Assembly (NCBI GenBank): GCA_917880885.1
Contig: OU862923.1
Span: 29,279,770 to 29,343,769 of the forward strand
Reading direction: 5' to 3'
DNA length: 64,000 nt
Origin: Limnephilus marmoratus
Lineage: Eukaryota; Arthropoda; Insecta; Trichoptera; Limnephilidae
In this document: piece by piece, positions 11,633 through 23,035 of the stretch
Layout: every line of letters starts with the position of its first letter
Position numbering within the stretch: the first letter of the stretch is position 1
The notes under the pieces: model-generated
What the model was told of the DNA's origin: nothing
Databases searched by the model: none
The model's input: the letters and a program-made list of their open reading frames with translations, nothing else
Translations under genes and position numbers: made by a program

Positions 11633-11900
11633 AAAAATAACATTTAGTGTATTTGCGGCACGTTCCAGAGTGGAAGATATTCTTAGTATCGCCCTGGTGT
11701 AAGACCACCATTCAGAATTGACACGTTGCTTGAAATGGATTTTAGCCGTGTTTGGTGACCAGATCTGAATAACCAGGTACTTCCCCACCTTCCTCTCCCT
11801 CATCTCCTTCCCCTCCCCACTACCTTCAGCCTCACAACATACCCCAATCGGGGATGCCATAGTCTCACTGGCTCCAGACGGGAGCAGATGGGACTCTTGT
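11633..11900 (-). mobile_element. Dispersed repeat family A, copy
   Basis: Reverse complement of the 23822-24110 copy with high similarity: ACTCTTGTGCGG end, CTGGAGCCAGTGAGACTATG, GGTATGTTGTGAGGCTGAAG, a GGGGAGGGGAAGG tract, CCAGATCTG..., and a distal part ending near CATTTAGTGTATTTGCGGCA. No protein function assigned to the open frame. Confidence 0.65.
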
Positions 11901-12096
11901 GCGGTATATACATAAAAAAAATCAAAAGATCAGAATAAAATCGATCTCGAGGCGATTCAAATTTGAGTATTCGACTGATTACAAAATATAGGTTAGGTTT
12001 TAATAATTTTCATAGTTGATGTTGGCTTCATGTGAACGGGTCATTTCTTCGACTCGTTGTGAATGAGCTAGGGCCATCTGTTTTTCCTGCTTTATA

Positions 12097-12472
12097 CAAC
12101 GTGTCCAGAAACTCGTAGTACAAGCGGTAAACTAGTGAATCTACATCACATGGAGAATCCAAAAAACTTATTTTTTTCGATCTGGACCGATTTTTATATT
12201 ATTTTTTAACAATTTTTCCATTTTTTCGGCAACTAAAGGCTTAAAAAAAATTGAGGCTGGTTTATCCTTCGATGCATTTTAGCAGACATTACACAGCTGA
12301 TATTAATCCCCTAGTGACCGATTTTTTCAAATTTGACTGAAAAATTCCAACTTCAGACCCGATTTACTCGAAAACGAAAGCTCAAATCAAAAAAGTTATA
12401 TCACAAATCGACTCCAAATGTGATGTAGATTTATCAGTTTCCCGCTTGTACTACTAGTTTCTGTACACCGTG
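12097..12472. mobile_element. Tc1/mariner-type MITE with long inverted repeats
   Basis: Left end CAACGTGTCCAGAAACTCGT and right end (reverse complement) CACGGTGTACAGAAACTAGT continue as inverted repeats for roughly 60 bp, through GTACAAGCGG and ATCTACATCACAT. TA lies directly outside both ends, as expected for a Tc1/mariner target. No transposase remains. Confidence 0.75.
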
Positions 12473-13020
12473 TATAATCTTATTAAATTCACAGACCCTA
12501 CCTTAACCGGCTTCACAATGATGCAAAGTTTGTTTGAAATTATTATTTTTGCATTATGTAGAATTTTTAAGTCTCTGAGATAATGCTTCGTGCCCTTTCA
12601 CGTCCAGGTTTGAAAAGAGGATGGACCGCCACGTCCGCCACACACCTCTTGGCGCACAAGAAGCCACTAGCCAAAACTGTGTATACACTTAGTGTGCCTT
12701 ATATCGCCATGAATGTAGGTAAAATGCATAAAAATCGCTTGACACACATCTAAAAACGCTAGGTTTTTATTTATTTTGCGAATTCACAGATAATCTAAGC
12801 CATAATATTAACTACATTTTTTTAAGTTGTTTCTTTTACGCGTTTATATATTTCTAACGAAAATACATTTTTAGTAGTTTACGCATATATTTTTTTATAA
12901 AGTTATTAACAATTTTATTATATTATTTTTTTTCGGGAAATCGAAAGTTTACATTTCTCCATTTTGTAGGTTCATGTTTGTATAGCCAAAATAAAACCAA
13001 TTATGGATCTCTTCCTTGTG
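12473..13020. other. Unassigned A+T-rich DNA
   Basis: No recognised feature. Confidence 0.5.
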
Positions 13021-13735
13021 ACTTTACATCTGATTAAACAGCAAAATAAAAATTGAATATATAAATATTGAAATAATAAAATTTATAATAAAGGAGTATG
13101 AGATCAAAATTTTTGTAAAACCAAAGAAAGTATATATAAATAAAATTTACATAAAACATAAAAATATCAATACATTGGTTACCATAAGAAGCCAGGTTGT
13201 ACATATTAATCAAATTATGTATAACAGAATTATAAGTATAAACGAAAGAAACATAGACACAAAACATATTCATGAAACATCAGAGAAATACTCTTTTATG
13301 TGGGTCCCTCTTATATTTGGTAAGTTCGGAATTGAAAATGTCCACCTTGGATAATACGCTATTGTAACTATTGCATAGTCTGTTCAGACAAGAATTCTGC
13401 TTACAGTTTGTCTTGCATTGATCCACCCTGAACAGGACAGAAGAGCGTGTTGTACGCGCAGGTACATTATATTGAATTTTATTTAGAAACTCTGGGCATT
13501 GAATATTTTTGCTAACTAATTTATATAGGAATATTGCATCCATATGATGCCTTCGTACACTCAATGAATCAATTTTAAAGTATGAAGCTGCCTCTGCATA
13601 ATTATTAAATCTTATATATATGACGTAACCAAGATATTTGAGGAATTTGTTTTGAATTGCTTCAATTTTGTTTGTATGGATTTTATAAAATGGAGACCAA
13701 ACAACTGATGCAAACTCCAAATGACTTCGTACGTA
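13021..13735 (-). mobile_element. 5'-truncated LINE (jockey/R1-like)
   Basis: Contains the C-terminal frame at 13280-13720 followed by an A+T-rich 3' UTR-like segment of ~250 bp. No 5' part, endonuclease or RT catalytic core. No clear target duplication was seen. Confidence 0.65.
13280..13720 (-). pseudogene. LINE ORF2 C-terminal region
   Basis: About 146 codons open. The start FASVVWSPFYKIHTNKIEAI then QNKFLKYL is the thumb region found just after the RT in jockey/R1/CR1-like elements (E-Y/F-A-S-x-V-W-x-P, then I-E-x-I-Q-x-x-F). Next come RRHHMDAIFLYKLVSKNI and a C-terminus with several Cys (CKTNCKQNSC). The Met in front of E-F-A-S is internal to the domain and is not a true start. Intact across its length, so relatively recent, but incapable of retrotransposition. 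Confidence 0.75.
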
Positions 13736-14510
13736 GGCAAAGTAAAGTTGACGTTGATACTATTAAAATGTTTAATTCTACTCAAGAGAAACTATAGGAA
13801 AAGCTTCAATTTATCCAGAGCATATTTTTGGTATTCATAATGTAAACCGATTCGTAGTAAAGATTAATCGAAAATAGTGATTTAGCGTAAAGCTTCGTAC
13901 ATTGCCAACGTCTCGTATATGTCATACTCTTCTATTATTCCGACTCTTGACATGACCTAAAGTCAACGTGTTAATATATTTCGTTATTAATTACCTACCT
14001 ACCTACAGTAACCTTCGCATTTAAGGATTACATCATTACCTCTCCCAAACCTACATAAAACAACATGACATGAGCTAATGTAGATACGACTTCGTCATTG
14101 TTTCTAAAAATGCTCTACGCCTCGATGATAAATTTTTGAATCCTTGAGTAATTTTACTGGTGATGGCGGCTTATTTCTTTGCTGTAAATGCTTGTTCCGA
14201 ATGCTTAATAAAACTTTATTTCACTTTTGAACTTTAAGTTTTATTGTTAAAATCTTAGGCATTAATGTTTATAATGTTTTAATGCCTCGAGCATTTAATA
14301 ATAATCGGTATGAACAAGCAGTTTACAATGGAATTGCAATTATTACGAAGTAGTTTTGTTAGATAAATCGTTTGGTAAACGTAATACCTACGTTCTACGT
14401 ACAGAAGTTGATAATAAGTTACTTTTTATGGTAGGTAGATACCTAATAAATCTGATCCAAAAATTGTAATATTGTGTTGATTAATCGTATTCTAACTTGG
14501 GTTTTAACTA
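13736..14510. other. Unassigned A+T-rich DNA
   Basis: A short minus-strand scrap of the RTE C-terminus (CTTCTATTATTCCGACTCTT) lies near 13930; otherwise nothing recognised. Confidence 0.45.
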
Positions 14511-14518
14511 GTGATGTT

Positions 14519-14891
14519 CCGGATACGGATCCGTATCCGCGGATATCCAAGGGAGAAGAAAGATCCGTATCCGTTACTTTTCTCGCGGATCTTTTACCTT
14601 ATTAATTTTCAATCGATAGGATGAAATGCTACATATAGGTGATTAGGTAGAATTAAAAAAAAACTATTAAATTCCATTCAGAGTATTTTTTATTTCTTAA
14701 AATCAAATATTTGATCGTAGTTGCGGCGGGCGTAACGTCAACTATCGTTTCAAGGTCTCGCGCGCCGACACCGGTTGAATAAGAAAATAAAGATCCGTAT
14801 CCGCGGATCTTGACAACAAATATCCGTATTCGGATCCGTATTCGGATCCGTATCCGCGGATATACATTTTTAACGATCCGGCACATCACTA
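14519..14891. mobile_element. hAT-type MITE with perfect 8 bp duplication
   Basis: GTTTTAAC occurs directly outside both ends (14511-14518 and 14892-14899). Terminal inverted repeats start TAGTGATGT/TAGTGATGTG. The subterminal regions are packed with GGATCCGTATCC and GATCCGTATCCGCGGATAT repeats, possibly transposase sites. The 8 bp duplication and TAG-start termini fit hAT. No transposase remains. Confidence 0.85.
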
Positions 14892-15054
14892 GTTTTAACA
14901 TAGTTTCTTAGACTCATCGCCTCAATAAGGCTTCTCCATGTGCATGTTGGTCACTGTTAGTACCAGGCGTCGCTGGATCAATCCTCTGATAGCTAAGTAC
15001 TCCATCATTGCACAAACAACATTTTCTGCTTGATACAAAATAAGGAGGAAATCA

Positions 15055-15228
15055 AATATTGCCAGGTTATTCAAAATCCGGTGATGGTGGACCCTCAGGC
15101 AGGTCCAACCACTTCTTACACAGCATATTCAAATAGAAGCTCATAGGTTAAAATGGTTTTACTTACCAACCTTCCCCTCACCACCTCCTTCGCCTCCCCA
15201 CTTCATTGAGTCTCACAGCAGTCCCATG
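15055..15228 (-). mobile_element. Dispersed repeat family A, degraded copy
   Basis: CTTACCAACCTTCCCCTCAC, CCTCCCCACTTCATTGAG and TCTCACAGCAGTCCCATGGA correspond in order to the minus-strand family A sequence at 11760-11850. It is broken at its right side by the foldback-like element starting at 15229. Confidence 0.5.
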
Positions 15229-15977
15229 GACTCTAGATACTAATATCTACAGCCTGTATGTCGGACGAATATCTGCAGCTCATATGTTGGACTAATATCT
15301 ATAAACTTCAGAGTGAGGATTAATATCTACAGAGCTAAGGTCGGATGAATATCTATGACGGTCCCAGTGGTGACTAATATCTATGAAGCGTAGGTTGGAC
15401 TAATATCTACAGAGGGCAGCTGAGCAAGAGGATGTACGGAAAAGCATAAATTACTTCAATTACGTAAAGGCTTAAACGTTTAAAGTACGTACATGAAGTT
15501 TTTGAAACCTAACCTAGCCTAATCTCACCTAACCTAACCCAACCTAACCTAACCTAACCCAACCCAACCCAAATCCCTAATAATCAGCTAAATGTGTACA
15601 ATAGTCCGATATTAGCGATTTTTACATACATACATACATAAATTAAGTTTTTGAAACCGCATACGCAATATTACGTTATTCCAATATGCTAAACATAATT
15701 GTAAATCCAACCTCTGCCAGTGCTGTAGATATTCGTCCACACTTTGGTTCTCATAGATATTAGTCAGCAGTTTGAACTGTAAATATTCGTCCTCACTTTG
15801 GTTCTCATAGATAGTAAGTCAGCAGTTTGAGCTGTAAATATTCGTCCTCACTTTGGTTCTCATAGATAGTAAGTCAGCAGTTTGAGCTGTAGATATTCGT
15901 CCTCACTTTGGTTCTCATGGATATTAGTCCGATTTGTTCAGTTTTTGGAATTCCTGTAGATATTAGTAGACGCCTCC
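15229..15977. mobile_element. Foldback-like element with periodic subterminal motifs, copy 1
   Basis: Flanked by GTCCCATG (15221-15228) and GTCATATG (15978-15985), a 6/8 target duplication. The left arm holds AATATCT motifs at 15242, 15268, 15294, 15322, 15348, 15376 and 15402. The right arm holds the inverse AGATATT-type motif at 15727, 15755, 15781, 15809, 15836, 15864, 15891 and 15919, then 15958. Spacing is almost always 26-28 bp. A core around GCATACGCAATATTACGTTA is shared with the copy at 61692. It carries an extra ~160 bp with CCTAA repeats. No protein is encoded; family not recognised. Confidence 0.8.
15512..15572. repeat. Interstitial CCTAA/TTAGG-type tract
   Basis: Degenerate (AACCT)n with CCTAA units and CCCAA variants. 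TTAGG is the usual insect telomere repeat. Here it lies inside copy 1 of the foldback-like element and is absent from copy 2, so it was added later or arose locally. It is not a chromosome end. Confidence 0.75.
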
Positions 15978-17559
15978 GTCATATGACTCTGTCAATTTCT
16001 GAAACGATCCGTATCATAAATTATTGTTTCATAAAAGTACCACCGTATAAAGTTACATTCGCGCGAAATTTATATATTTTTACAACAAGAACAACAAAAA
16101 ACATAACTTTTTATTAGTGGTAGTTTTCTTTAAAGATATGAATCCCATATTCCATAAGTGCGGTATGGGTATAAGCACCTATAGAACCTTCCGTCATATT
16201 TCTTAGGTTCATACAAAACATACCAGTGGTGCCAGAGGGGTAGATCTTCAAACCTTGTGAATCTACTAGCCGTCTGAGTGTGCAGTACCTACGAGATATG
16301 TTAAGAGCAAATTTGTACGGAGTATTTTACAAGTATTAACAGATGTTTTTCTGTGATTTTCGTATTCCAAGTTCTTATTAAGGCTCCGCAACCGGGCCCG
16401 AAAAGAAGTAGATGGAGAGATACAAAATTACGAATGTTAGAGGAGAGCGCTAACATTTACAGCGATAAAATCGATGCGAAAATGTTTAATAAAACACGAC
16501 TCGTTTAAAATAGAGCATAAATCTCGCGGACATTGTCTTAAACAGCATTTAAAGAAAAACTGAATTTTTTCATACACATAACTTGTAAAATAACTAAAAC
16601 AAACGTGTTTATAATAATTTTTGGAGCATACTTTGCAATTTTTTTCTATCGAGGGAATTTTATATAATTTGCGTTTCGGCGCGGGGAATGTCTAGATGTT
16701 ATCTTTAAAAATAACATATATTTTTTAAGAGCTTTAAAACTTAGCGTGTTTAAGGGAGATATGTAAGAAAACGGTAGATATTCGGGTTGCGGGCCCGTAA
16801 AATATTCGTAAGTTATTTACTAAAGACGTTACTTTTTATATTAAAAAAGAGTAGTTTTTGCGTAAATTTGTGATTTTTCGCATTTAAAAATGTTTTTTGT
16901 AACCTTTTGTATCATAAGCCACACTCACAGGCATTTTAGTGAATCGCCGAATTGTCTGCGGTCGCTAATCTCTGTTGCAGTTTTGTGAATGAATTCTTTC
17001 AGATCTAGGGAAAATAAATAAACAATGAAGGATTTTTTCATATATCTACTCGTATCTAACTAGGTGAAGTATTTTCTTCCTTTTTAATCTCCGATTGAAC
17101 TGAAAATTAGTTAGGTCACCAACCGCCGCTGCTTTTTATTGATCCAAGTGTTGAAGAAATAATATCGATGGCGTCAAATTTGTTGATAAGAATTTTAATT
17201 CTTCGAAACCAGTTTCAATAACAATTTAGAAATAATTATTGTTGATGCACAACGCTTTTATATTAAAAGGTGATGAGCTCAGAACTGAAAGCAGTTCTTG
17301 TTTGTGGTGTACTATTAATTATTGTATATATTTTCACATACAAGCAAACCACCTGGCCAGCCAAATTGTTAACCTTCAGTTTGGAAAATTTAGTGTTATG
17401 TTAATAACCGTCTGTTTATACTGAAACAGGTGTTTTTTTACATCTAGGTTAAAATGAATGTAAAAGCGTTGAATCGACCGACGTGAAAGCCACGTTGGCG
17501 TAGAATTGTAGAACTACACGTGTAAATTGGATAAACAAATGGACATGTAATTGATTTAA
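15978..17559. other. Unassigned A+T-rich DNA
   Basis: No family recognised. Two related GGGCCCG-containing stretches (16394 and 16790) are the only structure noticed and do not form convincing termini. Confidence 0.45.
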
Positions 17560-17725
17560 GGTTCTCTCGGCCAATAGTATTACTTTGTTTAACTTTTGGG
17601 GTGTTGAACTGTGTTAAACTTTCTCGATTGATTTTTTTGCGAATTGAAAAGTCAAGATAAAAAAACCAAAGACATCAATAAACTGAAACTCAAACTGAAG
17701 CTATACTTCATCAGGAATAATTAAC
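17560..17725. mobile_element. Degraded Penelope-like terminal repeat
   Basis: CGGCCAATAG...TTTTGGGGTGTT parallels the CGGCCAAAAG...TTTTTGGGGTGTT start of the PLE-derived insertion at 45692. The minus strand holds CTGATGAAGTATAGCTTCAG, a hammerhead 5' core, but no intact GAAA strand follows. Assigned by similarity only. Confidence 0.35.
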
Positions 17726-18270
17726 TTAATAATTACCTGTTTTTCTCTTTCTTTCTACATTCATCTCTATTTTATTTAGATTTTTCGAATTTCTCTTAAG
17801 TGCACAATATTTTAGTATGTAACCGTATCCCATGTATGTACACCTACACGTATAGATAATCCAGATGTTTCTATTGATCCTATTATATACTTACCTATTG
17901 CATAATGTTATTCTATTTCTGTTATAATTAGTGTAACTCGCTCATCAAGCACAAGAACTAGCTTCTTCTTTGGTGAGATTGCAATTTTAAATAATTTGTG
18001 TACCGATATGTAATTTATGTAAAACCACTGTACTATATATATCTATATTAAATAATAATAAAAAAAAAAAGGTTATCGCGACCAGCACAAAAAGTAGGTA
18101 CTATTAAACTTGTCTTACTACGCTCCTCGGCGCTAATACGGAATATTTCTTATTCAAACGATTAGATTTAGCTTTATTATTACGAAAAGAAGTGGAATTT
18201 ATATCGGGGGACGAACAAATATTTTATTTATTTATAAATTTAATCCTAACACATTAAAACATTTTCATAT
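17726..18270. other. Unassigned A+T-rich DNA
   Basis: No recognised feature. Confidence 0.5.
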
Positions 18271-18753
18271 ATGTACATGATACATTACATCACCATACTA
18301 GGCGGCGGAATACTCCTCATCAAGACCTATGTATGGAGTATCTTGATGTACGGCTGCGAAACATGGTGCCTATCCGAAAGAGATAAACGGAGACTAGAGG
18401 CTTTTGAGATGTGGTCCTATAGAAGACTACTAGGAATTTCCTGGAGAGACCATATCACAAATGAGGAGGTTCTTCAAAGAATCGAAGGAGGAAGGCACCT
18501 GCTCAGGACCTTGTCCGAAAGGCGCGCAAGATGGATCGGCCATGCAATAAGGCAAGAAGGCCTCTTGCATGCCATAATGGAGGGTATGACCGAGGGGACA
18601 AACGCTAGGGGACGCCCACGCCGAGAGTACCTGGAGGACCTGCTGGTGGACGTGCGCTGCTTATCATATGCAGACTTCAAAAGAGCCGCACAAGACAGGG
18701 AAGAGTGGAAGAAACGAATAGATGAAATTGCTGCAAACCAATCCCAGGATTGA
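18271..18753 (+). pseudogene. RTE-like LINE, C-terminal domain
   Basis: From about residue 17 the frame reads IKTYVWSILMYGCETWCLSE, then KRRLEAFEMWSYRRLLGISW, RARWIGHAIRQEGLL and RGRPRREYLEDL, closing with EWKKRIDEIAANQSQD-stop. This is the standard RTE order: YG-x-E-(T/A)-W, W-x-(Y/R)-R-(R/K)-(M/L)-L-x-I-x-W, R-R-x-x-W-(I/L)-G-H, xRGRPRxx(W/Y). The first ~16 residues look unrelated, so the apparent Met is not a real start. The frame is intact to the stop, followed by a (CATA)-rich stretch. Confidence 0.85.
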
Positions 18754-19009
18754 AACCAGAGAGAGACTAGGCGGCTGCCTGTTTCATGTTGACCAATGGA
18801 ATATAGTTAATTTGTGGTGTCTAGTGTGAACAAATGGATTAAATATATTTAAAACATGTTGAAAATTGTAAAAATTATAGTAGAAAGTTTATAATGAAAA
18901 TATTATTTTTCCCCTGAGGAAAATAATTACCATCAGGGGAAACTAGAAAATAGAAAAGAAAAGATTATAAGATCGTATTCAAAAACATAATTCTTATTTA
19001 TAGTTTTAT

Positions 19010-19140
19010 AAATGTGCATGCATGCATACATGTACACATACATATATGTATCGATAGGGGTACACAAGCATGCCTATACATGACACACGTACATACACAC
19101 TTACGCACATACATACATTTACGTATACATACAAATTAAC
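19010..19140. repeat. CATA/TACA-rich microsatellite-like tract
   Basis: ACATACATACATTTACG, ATGCATGCATACATGTACAC and similar units repeat imperfectly. It may be the decayed tail of the RTE copy just upstream. Confidence 0.6.
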
Positions 19141-19154
19141 ACACATAATATATA

Positions 19155-19330
19155 TAGACAGGTGTTCTATCTGAGAACGAGAAACAGGCCACTGGCACTG
19201 TCACGTTCACTCATCAAAAAGTCCCTAATCATCTTCCTAAAAGTGTGATACAGGTCTACTGTCTTTATTTCAGTTGGTAAATTATTAAAGATTTTCGGAG
19301 CAAGGAAGATATGCATTTTACATTAATTAA
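19155..19330 (-). pseudogene. LINE C-terminal remnant (CR1/jockey type)
   Basis: The minus strand reads APKIFNNLPTEIKTVDLYHT then FRKMIRDFLMSERD and ends near FLVLR-stop. The P-K-I-F-N-x-L-P-x-E-I-K ... F-(R/K)-(K)-x-(I/L)-x-x-(F/Y)-L pattern is the extreme C-terminus of CR1/jockey-like ORF2 proteins. Only about 50 codons survive. Confidence 0.6.
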
Positions 19331-19439
19331 TTCACTTATGCGATATATGTATTCTACTACGCCATATTCATATTTGTATTACATTTCATAGACCAAATAA
19401 GCCTCCAATCATAAAAAAATGTTATTACCATATAAAAAA

Positions 19440-19740
19440 AATAATTGAAGTGAAAACTTCTTTAGCGCCGTTGTGATTTGAAACTCGATAAAACGAAAAA
19501 TAGCAACACTAAAAAGATACAAACACACATATCTATAGGATTTATCCTGAGAGAATGAGATAGATTAATCGGTCTCCTCTTTGTACGGTGCTTCGTTGCC
19601 TATCGGTATTCCTCTTTGTGCGGTGCTTCGTAGCCCCCCCACTCTGTCTACTTTAGTTTTCTGAAGGTTTTATTTCTACCGCGTGTGAATTGCGTACTCC
19701 GATTTTTTATTAATATTATGGAGTGAATGCATTTTTGACA
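19440..19740 (+). repeat. Dispersed repeat (shared with 22260-22500)
   Basis: GTGAAAACTTCTTTAGCGCC, ATAGGATTTATCCTG, GAATGAGATAGATTAA, CGGTCTCCTCTTTGT, GTGCGGTGCTTCGTA and CTACCGCGTGTGAATTGC occur in order here and, with changes, at 22260-22500. A weaker relative of the start lies near 55130. Class not recognised. Confidence 0.6.
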
Positions 19741-20216
19741 AGTTTTAAGTTTTAACCTGTATTTATAACAGAAAAAAATGAAATGAAAGGTATTAGGTAC
19801 GTTAGACAAACCCTGCATGCCACATAAATCATTTAAAACCTGGGATGCATATCTAAATGATGCAGTCCCTATGACTGGTACCCTTTAACTCTCTTTCATT
19901 TCTTATTGTGCATCGACTTTATAATAATAATCAATGATGAATGGATCATTCACATCTAGTACTAGATGGATAATTAACATTTTGTGAGGATTAATTCTCT
20001 TAGTTTACTTTACGAATTAATGTATCTAGTGCTACCTCGACCACGGAGGCCTCCCGCTGTAAACGCATAAAATGCTACGAATTACATAGGATGTAAAAGG
20101 ATTATCATATTTGTAGGTTTTGACATGCCTCCTTTTATCCAGAACCTTATTTTGACCGGGTAAAGTTTTCCCTAATGATGGCCAACCTTCAATAGGAAAA
20201 GCTACCATAAGTAAAA

Positions 20217-21665
20217 TAATAATAATAATAATAATATTTGGCTGATTTATAAAGCGCCGTTTTCATGAAAAATCATCTCAAGGGCGCTGTACATATAATA
20301 AGCATACAATAAAATAAAATGAATACGATAGGCTTACAACTAGGATTCAAACTTATAACTAGGAACCTACATTTAAGACTTATATGTAGCTAGTGACTTA
20401 CAACTAAGACTTATTACTACTGACTTAAAACTGGTGACATACAAATATTTGCAACCGTGACTTAAAATTAGAGATTTACAATTAAAATAGGTATTTACAT
20501 ACAACAATAAATATTTTTAGTTTTGCCAGGTATCTAATATTACCAAGTGATCAACAAAACTCTACAGATATAGGTACAGACAGAGAAAGAGAGTCGAAGC
20601 AGTTTGAGGATATTATATATACATGTATACATACATAGATATTTTATTCTACACATTTTACAAATTATTTTATACCTTATTTTAATATTAATATTGTTAG
20701 CGCCAGAAGAAGAAGGAAGTTCGTACATAATATTACAATTTTATAACACGGTTGTGAAAATGATTGTAATGGGTTAACAGTTTTTAAAGGAAAGCATAGG
20801 TATCTTAAATGAATGAATGAATTTAATCGTCGATCTCAACTGCAATAAGATAATTCATCGCTCAACAACAGATTGGATAGCAATGTTTGAATGAAATAGC
20901 GAATTTATGGAAATGAGTGTTTAAATAGGTGAGTTTTAAGTTTGGATCTAAATTCTGTTGGACTGGTTATACATCTTAATTCCATAGGAAGTTTATTCCA
21001 AGCCTCAGGGCCGGATACTTCGAAAGCACGATCACCAAAGTTAGTGTTCGGATTTCGCTTAGGTTCTTTCAACCTTCCGATTGCAGATGATGTCGCTGAT
21101 CTAAGAGTTGAATGTCTTAGACCAATATTTTCCGGAATGCACAGTTCAGAGATATAGGGTGGAGCCATTTCGTTGAGAGCTTTAAACACCATCCAGCATA
21201 ACTTGTATTGGATCCGTTCAGGACACTTCAGCCAGTGAAGATTTCGAAGGTGTTCCGAAATGTGCGAAAACTTGGGTACCCCAGTAATAAGCCGTGCTGC
21301 GGCGTTGAACACTGATTGTAGTTTATCAGTTTGGCATTTAGGAAGTCTTGCATAAATGCCATTACAGTAATCAAGACGTGATACTATGTATGAGTTCACA
21401 AGAAGCTTAGTTGCCTCTGTTGAGAGGTTCCTACGAACTGATTTAAGTTGTCTTAGATAGAAGAAACCAGTACTGACGGTCCTATTTACCTGACTTTTTA
21501 GCGAAAGGTCTGAATCCAGATAAACACCTAGAAGTTTATCTGGATCTGGAAAAATAATATAAAAGTATTCACCCGTGTCTAAATTGTCTTTACCTGCTAG
21601 TTGGTCACCTTTCTGTAGTACTCTCCCCTCAAACACATTACACTCAGCCAATACTAACGGTACTT
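20217..21665 (-). mobile_element. L2-like LINE, 5'-truncated
   Basis: Minus-strand element ending in a (ATT)n tail at 20217-20236. The 3' tail contains TGTACAGCGCCCTTGAGATG then CGGCGCTTTATAAATCAGC; two linked GGCGC boxes followed by TATAAAT and short repeats are typical of L2-type tails. The same tail ends the copies at 47638 and 57851. The 3' UTR is about 680 bp. Confidence 0.8.
20905..21651 (-). pseudogene. L2/CR1-like ORF2 C-terminal region
   Basis: About 248 codons open. After a non-homologous-looking first ~38 residues come LLGVYLDSDLSLKSQVNR, then LVNSYIVSRLDYCNGIYARL, QSVFNAAARLITG, ISELCIPENIG, GDRAFEVSGPEAWNKLP and FRSKLKTHLFKHSF. These are the thumb and post-RT motifs of L2/CR1-like elements (L-G-V-x-L-D; S-R-L-D-Y-C-N; Q-x-x-x-N-A-A-A-R-L; R-A-F-x-x-x-x-P-x-x-W-N-x-L-P; F-x-x-x-L-K-T-x-L-F). 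No catalytic YADD box, so a truncated copy. The frame is unbroken, suggesting fairly recent insertion. Confidence 0.85.
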
Positions 21666-22259
21666 CAGGCTTGCAAATAAGGAGTCCTCAACGACTGACC
21701 CATTTAACAAGACGGTAGCTAAAATACACACATCCACAACAAAGAAATACCATTTAATCTGCAATCCGAAGCCACTATATTTTCTGTAAAACACCTTTTA
21801 GTTCATTCACTTCCTTCTTCAGGTGTTAACGTTTCAGGATCAAAGACCGCAAAATATCCTGCCTACAGGACACTGACAACTTAAATTAACACTTTTATTA
21901 AAATGCCTTTCCTTTTATGTATGTCTTGAGCTGTTTGTAATTGTATGAAAGGATCTTTTGATGAGTAGTGATTTTACTTGGTATATTTTTGCAGATTACT
22001 ATCGTTGAGATCATAATGTTACTGTATATCAAATGGCGCTTGGAACTTGGAAGTGGAACTAGGAAATATTTCGAAGGCCAGAAATATCTTGCTATTCTTG
22101 TCTTAGATTCTGTACTGTTGGCATTCTATCCGTTTTCATTACCCCCATGACTCATTTAGTTTGCTCAATAAATCCGTTATGTCTTCATATTATATGTATA
22201 CGTATAATATATGAATACCTATATTCAAGTAAAACCATTGGTGAGGTAATCTAAAGTAC
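21666..22259. other. Unassigned DNA
   Basis: No recognised feature. Confidence 0.45.
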
Positions 22260-22500
22260 TTCAATATTTTGAAGTGAAAACTAGCGAACTAAGAAGAGAC
22301 ACATACATACGAGTATATAGGATTTAATCTGCGATAGAATGAGATAAGGTAAACGGTCTCCTCTTTATGAGGTGCTTGGTAGCCTATCAGTCTCCACTTT
22401 GTGCGGTGCTTCGTACACTCTTGTCGACACTAGTTTTCTGAATGTTTCACTTCTACCGCGTGTGAATTGCACACTCTGTTTTTGTTAGGCTGTGTTGGTA
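22260..22500 (+). repeat. Dispersed repeat, second copy of the 19440 family
   Basis: GTGAAAACTAGCGAACTAAG, ATAGGATTTAATCTG, CGGTCTCCTCTTTATG, TGTGCGGTGCTTCGTA and CTACCGCGTGTGAATTGCAC match the first copy in order. Confidence 0.6.
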
Positions 22501-22879
22501 GCCAATGTCAGAGAAATGCGTGTGGGTGCGCGAGTGCCACCAAAAGTTGATATAATGCATTACCATCGTCAACGAGTCTATTTGCGGAGTTTCAGCTCGA
22601 TCGGATGTCGGGAAGTGGGTTAATTTCCGCTTACAAGATTTAGATTTGATTTTATGAATCTCTTTCACATTTTTTTGTTTCAGAGTTAGTTGTTAATATA
22701 ATCTTCGGTGATTACTTAAATTCTTCACTTCGTAAAATAAATATTAAAACTTCATAAATATTTTGTAATATTTATAATAATAATTTATGATATTTAACTC
22801 ATTGGTATTCGTACTTTTACGCGTGGGTGGTATTTGATCATTTCAATTGACACCATACTCTAAAACACTAAATAAATAG

Positions 22880-23035
22880 CTGACCGTCACACTCCTTGCC
22901 TCGTTCACATTCATACATCGTCCCATACATGCTCTTCTATTATTCTGATTCTTGACATGGCCCGACTCAAGTATCTGATTCACTTGGTCGTGCAATGTCT
23001 TCCTCGGGCATCCCCGACTTTTTATACCATAATCT
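22880..23035 (-). pseudogene. RTE-like LINE C-terminal scrap
   Basis: Minus-strand sequence encodes the same SRGRP(R/K)KTxHDQVNQIL and NNRRAC(M/I) stretch as 8126-8335 and 40630-40870, with substitutions and no intact frame. Confidence 0.65.

Noticed and set aside
15229..15420. Regularly spaced short repeats resembling a CRISPR array
   Set aside because: The repeats are degenerate, inverted at the other end of a transposon with an 8 bp target duplication, and the genome is eukaryotic.
15512..15572. CCTAA repeats as a telomere
   Set aside because: Only ~60 bp, degenerate, internal to a transposon copy and flanked by ordinary sequence on both sides.
16385..16800. GGGCCCG-containing pair as MITE termini
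   Set aside because: The two segments do not pair as inverted ends and no duplication flanks them.
21800..21845. Minus-strand CTGAAGAAGGAAGTG as a hammerhead
   Set aside because: No GAAA strand follows at a suitable distance; GAAACG lies on the wrong side.
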